The notes beneath the pieces are model-generated. The model ran no database searches, was not told where the DNA came from, and worked only from the letters and a program-made list of their open reading frames with translations. A stretch of DNA of 64,000 nucleotides from Arctopsyche grandis (Eukaryota > Arthropoda > Insecta > Trichoptera > Hydropsychidae): positions 4,913,501 through 4,977,500 of the forward strand of contig NC_135358.1 in assembly GCF_051622035.1 (NCBI RefSeq), given 5' to 3'. A program made the position numbers and the translations under genes. Position 1 is the stretch's first letter. The number at the start of each line of letters is the position of its first letter. This document shows, in pieces, positions 1-14,620 of the stretch.

Positions 1-329
1 CCACCGAAATCAACGAATTTGACAATGCAAAAGTATCCACAAAACTTGCTTACCTCACAAAACCTAACCCAAACTAACCTTAACATCACCGAAATCCAAG
101 AATTCGACATTGCAAAAATATCCACAAAACGTGCTTACCTCACCAAACCAAACCCAACCTAACCTAACCACCACCGAAATCAATGAATTCGACATTGCAA
201 AAATATACACAAAACGTGTTAACTTCATGAAACGTAATCCAACCTAACCTAACTATCACCGAAATCAATGAATTCGACATTGCAAAAATATACACAAAAC
301 GTGCTTACTTCACGAAACGTAACCCAACC

Positions 330-3300
330 TAACCTAACTGTCACCAAAATCAATGAATTCGCCATTGCAAAAAAATACACAAAACGTGCTAACCTCACTT
401 AACCTAACCCAACCTAACCTAACCATCCTGCAATCAAAGAATTCGACTTTGCTAAAATATCCAAAAAACGTGCTTACTTCACGAAACCTAAACCAACCTA
501 ACCTAACCACCACCGAAATCAATGAATTCGACATTGCGAAAATATACACAAAACGTGCTTATTTCACGAAACGTAACCCAACCTAACCTAACTTTCACCG
601 AAATAAATGAATTTCATAATGAAAAAAAATCACACAAAACGACTTACTGCACCAAACATAACCCAACCTAACCTAACCATCACCAAAATCAACGAATTTG
701 ACAATGCAAAAGTATCCACAAAACTTGCTTACCTCACCAAACCTAACCCAACCTAACCTTATCATCACCGAAAACAAAGAATTCGACATTGCCAAAATAT
801 CCACAAAACGTGCCATTCTCACAAAACCAAACCCAACCTAACCTAACTATCACCAAAATCAAAGAATTCGACATTGCAAAAATATACACAAAACGTGCTT
901 ACCTCACTTAACCTATTCCAACCTAACCTAACCATCCTGCAATCAAAGAATTCGACTTTGCTAAAATATCCAAAAAACGTGCTTACTTCACAAAACCTAT
1001 ACCAACCTAACCTAACCACCACCGAAATCAATGAATTCGACATTGCAAAAATATACACAAAACGTGCTTATTTCACGAAACGTAACCCAACCTAACCTAA
1101 CTTTCACCGAAATAAATGAATTTCATAATAAAAAAAAAATCACACAAAACGACTTACTGCACCAAACATAACCCAACCTAACCTAACCATCACCAAAATC
1201 AACGAATTTGACAATGCAAAAGTATCCACAAAACTTGATTACCTCACCAAACCTAACCCAACCTAACCTTATCATCACCGAAAACAAAGAATTCAACTTT
1301 GCCAAAATATCCACAAAACGTGCCATTCTCACAAAACCTAACCCAACCTAACCTAACCAACCTAACCTAACCACCACCGAAATCAATGAATTCGACATTG
1401 CAAAAAAATACACAAAACGTGCTAATTTCACGAATCGTAAACCAACCTAACCTAACTTTCACCGAAATAAAAGAATTTGACAATGAAAGAAAATCACACA
1501 AAACGTGCTTACTGCACCAAACTTAACCCAACCTAACCTAACCATCACCAAAATCAACGAATTTGACAATGCAAAAGTATCCACAAAACTTGCTTACCTC
1601 ACAAAACCTAACCCAAACTAACCTTAACATCACCGAAATCGAAGAATTCGACATTGCAAAAATATCCACAAAACGTGCGTACCTCACCAAACCAAACCCA
1701 ACCTAACCTAACCACCACCGAAATCAAAGAATTCGACATTGCAAAAATATACACAAAACGTGCTAACTTTATGAAACGTAACCCAACCTAACCTAACTAT
1801 CACCGAAATCAATGAATTCGACATTGCAAAAATATACACAAAACGTGCTTACTTCACGATACCTAATCCAACCTAACCTAACCATCACCGAAATCAATGA
1901 ATTCGACATTGCAAAAATATACACAAAACGTGCTAACCTCACAAAACCTAATCCAACCTAACCAAAGCATCACCGAAATCAAAGAATTTGACATTGCCAA
2001 AATATCCACAAAACGTGCCATTCTCACAAAACCTAAACCAACCTAACCTAACCACCACCGAAATCAATGAATTCGACATTGCAAAAATATACACAAAACG
2101 TGCTAACTTCATGAAACGTAATCCAACCTAACCTAACTATCACCGAAATCAATGAATTCGACATTGCAAAAAAATACACAAAACGTGCTAACCTCACTTA
2201 ACCTAACCCAACCTAACCTAACCATCCTGCAATCAAAGAATTCGACATTGCGAAAATATCCACAAAACGTGCTTACCTCACAAATCCTAATCCAACCTAA
2301 CCAAAGCATCACCAAAATCAAAGAATTCGACATTACCAAAATATCCACAAAACGTGCCATTCGTACAAAACCTAACCCAACCTAACCTAACCATCACCGA
2401 AATCAATGAATTTGACATTGCAAAAATATACACAAAACGTGCGAACTTTATGAAACGTAACCCAACCTAACCTAACTTTCACCGAAATCAATGAATTCGA
2501 CATTGCAAAAATATACAAAAAACGTGCTTACTTCACGAAACGTGACCCAACCTAACCTAACTATCACCAAAATCAAAGAATTCGACATTGCAAAAATAAA
2601 CACAAAACGTGCTAACCTCACTTTACCTAACCCAACCTAACCTAACCATCCTGCAATCAAAGAATTCGACATTGCCAAAATATCCACAAAACGTGCTTAC
2701 CTCACAAAACCTAATCCAACCTAACCTAAGCATCACCGAAATGAAAGAATTCGACATTGCAAAAATATACACAAAACGTGCTTACTTCACGAAACGTGAC
2801 CCAACCTAACCTAACTTTCACCAAAATCAAAGAATTCGACATTGCAAAAATATACACAAAACGTGCTAACCTCACTTAACCTAACCCAACCTAACCTAAC
2901 CATCCTGCAATCAAAGAATTCGACTTTGCTAAAATATCCAAAAAACGTGCTTACTTCACGAAACCTAAACCAACCTAACCTAACCACCACCGAAATCAAT
3001 GAATTCGACATTGCAAGAATATACACAAAACGTGCTTATTTCAAGAAACGTAACCCAACCTAACCTTACTTTCACCGAAATAAATGAATTTCATAATGAA
3101 AAAAAATCACACAAAACGACTTACTGCACCAAACATAACCCAACCTAACCTAACCATCACCAAAATCAACGAATTTGACAATGCAAAAGTATCCACAAAA
3201 CTTGCTTACCTCACCAAACCTAACCCAACCTAACCTTATCATCACCGAAAACAAAGAATTCAACTTTGCCAAAATATCCACAAAACGTGCCATTCTCACA

Positions 3301-6300
3301 AAACCTAACCCAACCTAACCTAACCAACTTAACCTAACCACCACCGAAATCAATGAATTCGACATTGAAAAAAAATACACAAAACGTGCTAATTTCACGA
3401 ATCGTAAACCAACCTAACCTAACTATCACCGAAATCAATGAATTCGACATTGCAAAAATATACACAAAACGTGCTAGCTTCACGAAACGTAACCCAACCT
3501 AACCTAACTATCACCAAAATCAATGAATTCGCCATTGCAAAAAAATACACAAAACGTGCTAACCTCACTTAACCTAACCCAACCTAACCTAACCACCACC
3601 GAAATCAATGAATTCGACATTGCAAAAATATACACAAAACGTGCTAACTTCATGAAACGTAATCCAACCTAACCTAACTATCACCGAAATCAATGAATTC
3701 GACATTGCAAAAATATACACAAAACGTGCTTACTTCACGAAACGTAACCCAACCTAACCTAACTATCACCAAAATCAATGAATTCCCCATTGCAAAAAAA
3801 TACACAAAACGTGCTAACCTCACTTTACCTAACCCAACCTAACCTAACCATCCTGCAATCAAAGAATTCGACATTGCGAAAATATCCACAAAACGTGCTT
3901 ACCTCACAAATCCTAATCCAACCTAACCAAAGCATCACCAAAATCAAAGAATTCGACATTACCAAAATATCCACAAAACGTGCCATTCGTACAAAACCTA
4001 ACCCAACCTAACCGAACCACCACCGAAATCAATGAATTTGACATTGCAAAAATATACACAAAACGTGCGAACTTCATGAAACGTAACCCAACCTAACCTA
4101 ACTTTCACCGAAATCAAAGAATTCGACATTGCCAAAATATCCACAAAACGTGCCATTCTCACAAAACCTAACCCAACCTAACCTAACCACCACCGAAATC
4201 GATGAATTTGACATTGCAAAAATATACACAAAACGTGCGAACTTCATGAAACGTAACCCAACCTCACCTAACCACCACCGAAATCAAAGAATTCGACATT
4301 GCAAAAATATACACAAAACGTGCTAACTTTATGAAACGTAACCCAACCTAACCTAACTATCACCGAAATCAATGAATTCGACATTGCAAAAATATACACA
4401 AAACGTGCTTACTTCACGAAACCTAATCCAACCTAACCTAACCATCACCGAAATCAATGAATTCGACATTGCAAAAATATACACAAAACGTGCTAACCTC
4501 ACAAAACCTAATCCAACCTAACCAAAGCATCACCGAAATCAAAAAATTCGACATTGCCAAAATATCCACAAAACGTGCCATTCTCACAAAACCTAAACCA
4601 ACCTAACCTAACCACCACCGAAATCAATGAATTCGACATTGCAAAAATATACACAAAACGTGCTCACTTCATGAAACGTAATCCAACCTAACCTAACTAT
4701 CACCGAAATCAATGAATTAGACATTGCAAAAAAATACACAAAACGTGCTAACCTCACTTAACCTAACCCAACCTAACCTAACCATCCTGCAATCAAAGAA
4801 TTCGACATTGCGAAAATATCCACAAAACGTGCTTACCTCACAAATCCTAATCCAGCCTAACCAAAGCATCACCAAAATCAAAGAATTCGACATTACCAAA
4901 ATATCCACAAAACGTGCCATTCGTACAAAACCTAACCCAACCTAACCGAACCACCACCGAAATCAATGAATTCGACATTGCAAGATTATACACAAAACGT
5001 GCTTATTTCACGAAACGTAACCCAACCTAACCTTACTTTCACCGAAATAAATGAATTTCATAATGAAAAAAAATCACACAAAACGACTTACTGCACCAAA
5101 CATAACCCAACCTAACCTAACCATCACCAAAATCAACGAATTTGACAATGCAAAAGTATCCACAAAACTTGCTTACCTCACCAAACCTAACCCAACCTAA
5201 CCTTATCATCACCGAAAACAAAGAATTCAACTTTGCCAAAATATCCACAAAACGTGCCATTCTCACAAAACCTAACCCAACCTAACCTAACCAACCTAAC
5301 CTAACCACCACCGAAATCAATGAATTCGACATTGAAAAAAAATACACAAAACGTGCTAATTTCACGAATCGTAAACCAACCTAACCTAACTATCACCGAA
5401 ATCAATTAATTCGACATTGCAAAAATATACACAAAACGTGCTAGCTTCACGAAACGTAACCCAACCTAACCTAACTATCACCAAAATCAATGAATTCGCC
5501 ATTGCAAAAAAATACACAAAACGTGCTAACCTCACTTAACCTAACCCAACCTAACCTAACCATCCTGCAATCAAAGAATTCGACATTGCGAAAATATCCA
5601 CAAAACGTGCTTACCTCACAAATCCTAATCCAACCTAACCAAAGCATCACCAAAATCAAAGAATTCGACATTACCAAAATATCCACAAAACGTGCCATTC
5701 GTACAAAACCTAACCCAACCTAACCTAACCACCACCGAAATCAATGAATTTGACATTGCAAAAATATACACAAAACGTGCGAACTTTATGAAACGTAACC
5801 CAACCTAACCTAACTTTCACCGAAATCAATGAATTCGACATTGCAAAAATATACAAAAAACGTGCTAACTTCACGAAACGTGACCCAACCTAACCTAACT
5901 ATCACCAAAATCAAAGAATTCGACATTGCAAAAATAAACACAAAACGTGCTAACCTCACTTAACCTAACCCAACCTAACCTAACCATCCTGCAATCAAAG
6001 AATTCGACATTGCCAAAATATCCACAAAACGTGCTTACCTCACAAAACCTAATCCAACCTAACCTAAGCATCACCGAAATGAAAGAATTCGACATTGCAA
6101 AAATATACACAAAACGTGCTTACTTCACGAAACGTGACCCAACCTAACCTAACTATCACCAAAATCAAAGAATTCGACATTGCAAAAATATACACAAAAC
6201 GTGCTAACCTCATTTAACCTAACCCAACCTAACCTAACCATCCTGCAATCAAAGAATTTGACTTTGCTAAAATATCCAAAAAACGTGCTTACTTCACGAA

Positions 6301-8431
6301 ACCTAAACCAACCTAACCTAACCACCACCGAAATCAATGAATTCGACATTGCGAAAATATACACAAAACGTGCTTATTTCACGAAACGTAACCCAACCTA
6401 ACCTAACTTTCACCGAAATAAATGAATTTCATAATGAAAAAAAATCACACAAAACGACTTACTGCACCAAACATAACCCAACCTAACCTAACCATCACCA
6501 AAATCAACGAATTTGACAATGCAAAAGTATCCACAAAACTTGCTTACCTCACCAAACCTAACCCAACCTAACCTTATCATCACCGAAAACAAAGAATTCA
6601 ACTTTGCCAAAATATCCACAAAACGTGCCATTCTCACAAAACCTAACCCAACCTAACCTAACCAACCTAACCTAACCACCACCGAAATCAATGAATTCGA
6701 CATTGCAAAAAAATACACAAAACGTGCTAATTTCACGAATCGTAAACCAACCTAACCTAACTTTCACCGAAATAAAAGAATTTGACAATGAAAAAAAATC
6801 ACACAAAACGTGCTTACTGCACCAAACTTAACCCAACCTAACCTAACCATCACCAAAATCAACGAATTTGACAATGCAAAAGTATCCACAAAACTTGCTT
6901 ACCTCACAAAACCTAACCCAAACTAACCTTAACATCACCGAAATCCAAGAATTCGACATTGCAAAAATATCCACAAAACGTGCTTACCTCACCAAACCAA
7001 ACCCAACCTAACCTAACCACCACCGAAATCAATGAATTCGACATTGCAAAAATATACACAAAACGTGTTAACTTCATGAAACGTAATCCAACCTAACCTA
7101 ACTATCACCGAAATCAATGAATTCGACATTGCAAAAATATACACAAAACGTGCTTACTTCACGAAACGTAACCCAACCTAACCTAACTATCACCAAAATC
7201 AATGAATTCGCCATTGCAAAAAAATACACAAAACGTGCTAACCTCACTTAACCTAACCCAACCTAACCTAACCATTCTGCAATCAAAGAATTCGACATTG
7301 CGAAAATATCCACAAAACGTGCTTACCTCACAAATCCTAATCCAACCTAACTAAAGCATCACCAAAATCAAAGAATTCGACATTACCAAAATATCCACAA
7401 AACGTGCCATTCGTACAAAACCTAACCCAACCTAACCTAACCACCACCGAAATCAATGAATTTGACATTGCAAAAATATACACAAAACGTGCGAACTTTA
7501 TGAAACGTAACCCAACCTAACCTAACTTTCACCGAAATCAATGAATTCGACATTGCAAAAATATACAAAAAACGTGCTTACTTCACGAAACGTGACCCAA
7601 CCTAACCTAACTATCACCAAAATCAAAGAATTCGACATTGCAAAAATAAACACAAAACGTGCTTACCTCACTTAACCTAACCCAACCTAACCTAACCATC
7701 CTGCAATCAAAGAATTCGACATTGCCAAAATATCCACAAAACGTGCTTACCTCACAAAACCTAATCCAACCTAACCTAAGCATCACCGAAATGAAAGAAT
7801 TCGACATTGCAAAAATATACACAAAACGTGCTTACTTCACGAAACGTGACCCAACCTAACCTAACTATCACCAAAATCAAAGAATTCGACATTGCAAAAA
7901 TATACACAAAACGTGCTAACCTCACTTAACCTAACCCAACCTAACCTAACCATCCTGCAATCAAAGAATTCGACTTTGCTAAAATATCCAAAAAACGTGC
8001 TTACTTCACGAAACCTAAACCAACCTAACCTAACCACCACCGAAATCAATGAATTCGACATTGCGAAAATATAAACAAAACGTGCTTATTTCACGAAACG
8101 TAACCCAACCTAACCTAACTTTCACCGAAATAAATGAATTTCATAATGAAAAAAAATCACACAAAACGACTTACTGCACCAAACATAACCCAACCTAACC
8201 TAACCATCACCAAAATCAACGAATTTGACAATGCAAAAGTATCCACAAAACTTGCTTACCTCACCAAACCTAACCCAACCTAACCTTATCATCACCGAAA
8301 ACAAAGAAATCAACTTTGCCAAAATATCCACAAAACGTGCCATTCTCTCAAAACCTAACCCAACCTAACCTAACCAACCTAACCTAACCACCACCAAAAT
8401 CAATGAATTCGACATTGCAAAAAAATACAAA
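330..8431 (+). repeat. Higher-order repeat with ~1.63-1.80 kb period
   Basis: Equivalent marker monomers (ATGAATTCG or ATGAATTCC followed by an AAAAAAATACAC variant and CTAACCTCACTT) start at about 353, 2,152, 3,778, 5,490 and 7,202, giving steps of 1,799, 1,626, 1,712 and 1,712 bp. These steps are about 19-21 monomers and differ by roughly one monomer. The last two copies match at offset 1,712 from about 5,400 to 6,720 against about 7,110 to 8,430. A second match at offset 3,338 links about 2,130-3,300 with 5,470-6,640. Diagnostic monomers with TTTCATAATG (for example near 614, 3,090, 5,052, 6,428, 8,138) recur in register. Confidence 0.8.
1344..1372 (+). repeat. Doubled telomere-like tail between monomers
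   Basis: The tail is duplicated here, so that CCAACCTAACCTAACC is followed at once by AACCTAACCTAACC before the next ACCACCGAAATC. The same doubled tail recurs at a fixed place in the higher-order unit, two or three monomers after each TTTCATAATG marker monomer, for example near 3,310, 5,280, 6,652, 8,364, 11,175, 13,006, 14,970, 16,720, 19,110, 20,905 and 36,367. It explains why several HOR lengths exceed a multiple of 85 by 10-15 bp. Confidence 0.8.
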
Positions 8432-9934
8432 AAACGTGCTAACCTCACTTAACCTAACCCAACCTAACCTAACCATCCCGCAATCAAAGAATTCGACATT
8501 GCCAAACTATCCACAAAACCTGTTTACCTCACATAACCTTATCTAACCTAACCTAACCATCACCGAAATCAAAGAATTCGACATTGCAAAAATATCCACT
8601 AAACGTGCTTACCTCACCAAACCTAACACAACCTAACTTTATCATCACCGAAATCAAAGAATTCGACTTTGCTTAAATATCCAAAAAACGTGCTTACTTC
8701 ACGAAACCTAATCCAACCTAACCTAACCATCACCGAAATCAAAGAATTCGACATTGCCAAAATATCCACATAACGTGCCATTCTCACAAAACCTAACCCA
8801 ACCTAACCTAACCACCACCGAAATCAATGAATTTGACATTGCAAAAATATACACAAAACGTGCCATTCTCACAAAACCTAACACAACCTAACTTTATCAT
8901 CACCGAAATCAAAGAATTCGACTTTGCTAAAATATCCAAAAAACGTGCTTACTTCACGAAACCTAATCCAACCTAACCTAACCATCACCGAAATCAAAGA
9001 ATTCGACATTGCCAAAATATCCACATAACGTGCCATTCTCACAAAACCTAACCCAACCTAACCTAACCACCACCGAAATCAATGAATTCGTTATTGCAAA
9101 AATATACACAAAACGTGCTTATTTCACGAAACGTAACCCAACCTAACCTAACTTTCAACGAAATAAAAGAATTTGACAATGAAAAAAAATCACACAAAAC
9201 GTGCTTACTGCACCAAACTTAACCCAACCTAACCTAACCATCACCAAAATCAACGAATTTGAGAATGCACAAGTATCCACAAAACTTGCTTACCTCACAA
9301 AACCTTACCCAAACTAACCCTAACATCACCGAAATCGAAGAATTCGACATTGCAAAAATATCCACAAAACGTCCTTACCTTACCAAACCAAACCCAACCT
9401 AACCTAACCATCACCGAAATCATAGAATTCGACATTGCAAAAATATCCACAAAACGTGCCATTCTCACAAAACCTAACCCAACCTTACCTAACCACCACC
9501 GAAATCAATGAATTCGACATTGCAAAAATATACAAAAAACGTGCTAACTTCATGAAACGTAACCCAACCTAACCTAACTATCACCGAAATCAATGAATTC
9601 GACATTGCAAAAATATACACAAAACGTGCTAACTTCACGAAACGTAACCCAACCTAACCTAACTATCACCAAAATCAATGAATTCGACATTGCAAAAATA
9701 TACACAAAACGTGCTAACCTCACTAAACCTAACCCAACCTAACCTAACCATCCTGCAATCAAAGAATTCGACATTGCCAAGATATCCACAAAACGTGCTT
9801 ACCTCACAAAACCTAATCCAACCTAACCAAAGCATCACCGAAATCAAAGAATTCGACATTGCCAAAATATCCACAAAACGTGCCATTCTCACAAAACCTA
9901 ACCCAACCTAACCTAACCACCACCGAAATCAATG
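8432..9934 (+). repeat. 1.5-kb segment duplicated at 23,436-24,938
   Basis: This stretch matches 23,436-24,938 at a constant offset of 15,004 bp. Landmarks include ACATAACCTT (8,531 and 23,535), the TTATTGCAAAAATATACAC monomer, the GAGAATGCACAAGTATCC variant and the AACCAAAGCATC junction. I saw only scattered single-base differences, for example TTTGCTTAAAT here against TTTGCTCAAAT there. The two copies flank the three-copy 3.7-4.2 kb HOR block. Confidence 0.8.
9580..9664 (+). repeat. Representative 85-bp satellite monomer
   Basis: This is a reference copy for the family. The next monomer starts at 9,665 with the same ATCACC. Bases 1-12 are ATCACCGAAATC; 16-21 are GAATTC; 22-29 are GACATTGC or similar; 40-50 hold CACAAAACGTG; the last 22 or so bases are the telomere-like tail. 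The body is well conserved across the window at CACCGAAATCAA and ACAAAACGTGC, while the junction between body and tail is where subfamilies differ most. Confidence 0.95.
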
Positions 9935-10499
9935 AATTCGACATTGCAAAAATATACACAAAACGTGCTTACTTCACGAAACGTGACCCAACCTAACCTA
10001 ACTATCACCAAAATCAAAGAATTCGACATTGCAAAATTATACACAAAACGTGCTAACCTCACTTAACCTAACCCAACCTAACCTAACCATCCTGCAATCA
10101 AAGAATTCGACTTTGCTAAAATATCCAAAAAACGTGCTTACTTCACGAAACCTAAACCAACCTAACCTAACCACCACCGAAATCAATGAATTCGACATTG
10201 CAAAAATATACACAAAACGTGCTTACTTCACGAAACGTGACCCAACCTAACCTAACTATCACCAAAATCAAAGAAGTCGACATTGCAAAAATATACACAA
10301 AACGTGCTAACCTCACTTAACCTAACCCAACCTAACCTAACCATCCTGCAATCAAAGAATTCGACATTGCCAAAATATCCACAAAACGTGCTTACCTCAC
10401 AAAACCTAATTCAACCTAACCTTAGCATCACCGAAATGAAAGAATTCGACATTGCCAAAATATCCACAAAACGTGCCATTCTCACAAAACCTAACCCAA

Positions 10500-13400
10500 C
10501 CTAACCTAACCACCACCGAAATCAATGAATTTGACATTGCAAAAATATACACAAAACGTGCCATTCTTACAAAACCTAACCCAACCTCACCTAACCACCA
10601 TTGAAATCAAAGAATTCGACATTGCAAAAATATACACAAAACGTGCTAACTTTATGAAACGTAACCCAACCTAACCTAACTATCACCGAAATCAATGAAT
10701 TCGACATTGCAAAAATATACACAAAACGTGCTAACCTCACTTAACCTAACCCAACCTAACCTAACCATCCTGCAATCAAAGAATTCGACTTTGCTAAAAT
10801 ATCCAAAAAACGTGCTTACTTCACGAAACCTAAACCAACCTAACCTAACCACCACCGAAATCAATGAATTCGACATTGCGAAAATATACACAAAACGTGC
10901 TTATTTCACGAAACGTAACCCAACCTAACCTAACTTTCACCGAAATAAATGAATTTCATAATGAAAAAAAATCACACAAAACGACTTACTGCACCAAACA
11001 TAACCCAACCTAACCTAACCATCACCAAAATCAACGAATTTGACAATGCAAAAGTATCCACAAAACTTGCTTACCTCACCAAACCTAACCCAACCTAACC
11101 TTATCATCACCGAAAACAAAGAATTCAACTTTGCCAAAATATCCACAAAACGTGCCATTCTCACAAAACCTAACCCAACCTAACCTAACCAACCTAACCT
11201 AACCACCACCGAAATCAATGAATTCGACATTGCAAAAAAATACACAAAACGTGCTAATTTCACGAATCGTAAACCAACCTCACCTAACTTTCACCGAAAT
11301 AAAAGAATTTGACAATGAAAAAAAATCACACAAAACGTGCTTACTGCACCAAACTTAACCCAACCTAACCTAACCATCACCAAAATCAACGAATTTGACA
11401 ATGCAAAAGTATCCACAAAACTTGCTTACCTCACAAAACCTAACCCAAACTAACCTTAACATCACCGAAATCCAAGAATTCGACATTGCAAAAATATCCA
11501 CAAAACGTGCTTACCTCACCAAACCAAACCCAACCTAACCTAACCACCACCGAAATCAATGAATTCGACAATGCAAAAATATACACAAAACGTGCTAACT
11601 TCATGAAACGTAACCCAACCTAACCTAACTATCACCGAAATCAATGAATTCGACATTGCAAAAATATACACAAAACGTGCTAGCTTCACGAAACTTAACC
11701 TAACCTAACCTAACCTAACCTAACCTAACCTAACCTAACCTAACTATCACCAAAATCAATGAATTCGCCATTGCAAAAAAATACACAAAACGTGCTTACT
11801 TCACGAAACGTAACCCAACCTAACCTAACTATCACCAAAATCAATGAATTCGCCATTGCAAAAAAATACACAAAACGTGCTAACCTCACTTAACCTAACC
11901 CAACCTAACCTAACCATCCTGCAATCAAAGAATTCGACATTGCGAAAATATCCACAAAACGTGCTTACCTCACAAATCCTAATCCAACCTAACCTTAGCA
12001 TCACCGAAATGAAAGAATTCGACATTGCCAAAATATCCACAAAACGTGCCATTCTCACAAAACCTAACCCAACCTAACCTAACCACCACCGAAATCAATG
12101 AATTTGACATTGCAAAAATATACACAAAACGTGCCATTCTCACAAAACCTAACCCAACCTCACCTAACCACCACCGAAATCAAAGAATTCGACATTGCAA
12201 AAATATACACAAAACGTGCTAACTTTATGAAACGTAACCCAACCAAACCTAACTATCACCGAAATCAATGAATTCGACATTGCAAAAATATACACAAAAC
12301 GTGCTAACCTCACTTAACCTAACCCAACCTAACCTAACCATCCTGCAATCAAAGAATTCGACATTGCCAAAATATCCACAAAACGTGCTTACCTCACAAA
12401 ACCTAATCCAACCTAACCTAAGCATCACCGAAATGAAAGAATTCGACATTGCAAAAATATACACAAAACGTGCTTACTTCACGAAACGTGACCCAACCTA
12501 ACCTAACTAAAACCAAAATCAAAGAATTCGACATTGCAAAAATATACACAAAACGTGCTAACCTCACTTAACCTAACCCAACCTAACCTAACCATCCTGC
12601 AATCAAAGAATTCGACTTTGCTAAAATATCCAAAAAACGTGCTTACTTCACGAAACCTAAACCAACCTAACCTAACCACCACCGAAATCAATGAATTCGA
12701 CATTGCGAAAATATACACAAAACGTGCTTATTTCACGAAACGTAACCCAACCTAACCTAACTTTCACCGAGATAAATGAATTTCATAATGAAAAAAAATC
12801 ACACAAAACGACTTACTGCACCAAACATAACCCAACCTAACCTAACCATCACCAAAATCAACGAATTTGACAATGCAAAAGTATCCACAAAACTTGCTTA
12901 CCTCACCAAACCTAACCCAACCTAACCTTATCATCACCGAAAACAAAGAATTCAACTTTGCCAAAATATCCACAAAACGTGCCATTCTCACAAAACCTAA
13001 CCCAACCTAACCTAACCAACCTAACCTAACCACCACCGAAATCAATGAATTCGACATTGCAAAAAAATACAAAAAACGTGCTTATTTCACGAATCGTAAA
13101 CCAACCTAACCTAACTTTCACCGAAATAAAAGAATTTGACAATGAAAAAAAATCACATAAAACGTGCTTACTGCACCAAACTTAACCCAACCTAACCTAA
13201 CCATCACCAAAATCAACGAATTTGACCATGCAAAAGTATCCACAAAACTTGCTTACCTCACAAAACCTAACCCAAACTAACCTTAACATCACCGAAATCG
13301 AAGAATTCGACATTGCAAAAATATCCACAAAACGTGCTTACCTCACCAAACCAAACCCAACCTAACCTAACCACCACCGAAATCAATGAATTCGACAATG

Positions 13401-14620
13401 CAAAAATATACACAAAACGTGCTAACTTCATGAAACGTAACCCAACCTAACCTAACTATCACCGAAATCAATGAATTCGACATTGCAAAAATATACACAA
13501 AACGTGCTAGCTTCACGAAACGTAACCCAACCTAACCTAACTATCACCAAAATCAATGAATTCGCCATTGCAAAAATATACACAAAACGTGCTAACTTCA
13601 TGAAACGTAATCCAACCTAACCTAACTATCACCGAAATCAATGAATTCGACATTGCAAAAATATACACAAAACGTGCTTACCTCACCAAACCAAACCCAA
13701 CCTAACCTAACCACCACCGAAATCAATGAATTCGACATTGCAAAAATATCCACAAAACGTGCTACCTTAATGAAACGTAACCCAACCGTACCTAACTATC
13801 ACCGAAATCAATGAATTCGACATTGCAAAAATATACACAAAACGTGCTAACTTCACGAAACGTAACCCAACCTAACCTAACTATCACCAAAATCAATGAA
13901 TTCGACATTGCAAAGATATACACAAAACGTGCTGACCTCACTTAACTTAACCCAACCTAACCTAACCATCCCGCAATCAAAGAATTCGACATTGCCAAAA
14001 TATCCACAAAACGTGCCATTCTCACAAAACCTAACCCAACCTAACCTAACCACCACCGAAATCAATGAATATGACATTGCAAAAATATACACAAAACGTG
14101 CCATTCTCACAAAACCTAACCCAACCTAACCTAACTACCACCGAAATCAATGAATTCGACATTGCAAAAATAAACACAAAACGTGCTTACTTCATGAAAC
14201 GTAACCCAACCTAACGTAACTATCACCGAAATCAATGCATCCGACATTGCAAAAATATACACAAAACGTGCTAACTTCACGAAACGTAACCCAACCTAAC
14301 CTAACTATCACCAAAATCAATGAATTCGACATTGCAAAAATATACACAAAACGTGCTAACCTCACTTAACCTAACCCAACCTAACCTAACCATCCCGCAA
14401 TCAAAGAATTCGACATTGCCAAACTATCCACAAAACCTGTTTACCTCACATAACCTTATCTAACCTAACCTAACCATCACCGAAATCAAAGAATTCGACA
14501 TTGCAAAAATATCCACTAAACGTGCTTACCTCACCAAACCTAACACAACCTAACTTTATCATCACCGAAATCAAAGAATTCGACTTTGCTCAAATATCCA
14601 AAAAACGTGCTTACTTCACG
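10500..14620 (+). repeat. Long HOR, copy 1 of 3
   Basis: This is the first copy of a 3.7-4.2 kb unit of about 44-49 monomers. Its TTTCATA marker monomers at 10,954 and 12,781 correspond to 14,749 and 16,491 in copy 2 and to 18,883 and 20,680 in copy 3. It contains a pure (TAACC)9 tract at 11,696-11,740. Part of its start (about 10,590-10,950) matches copy 3 at offset 7,929 rather than copy 2, so copy boundaries were reshuffled. Ends are approximate. Confidence 0.8.
11696..11740 (+). repeat. Pure (TAACC)9 telomere-type tract
   Basis: Nine uninterrupted TAACC units, read TTAGG on the other strand, followed by TAACT and the next monomer. The corresponding place in HOR copy 3 (about 19,620-19,645) has only the normal degenerate tail and is 30 bp shorter, which equals six 5-bp units. 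Confidence 0.95.
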
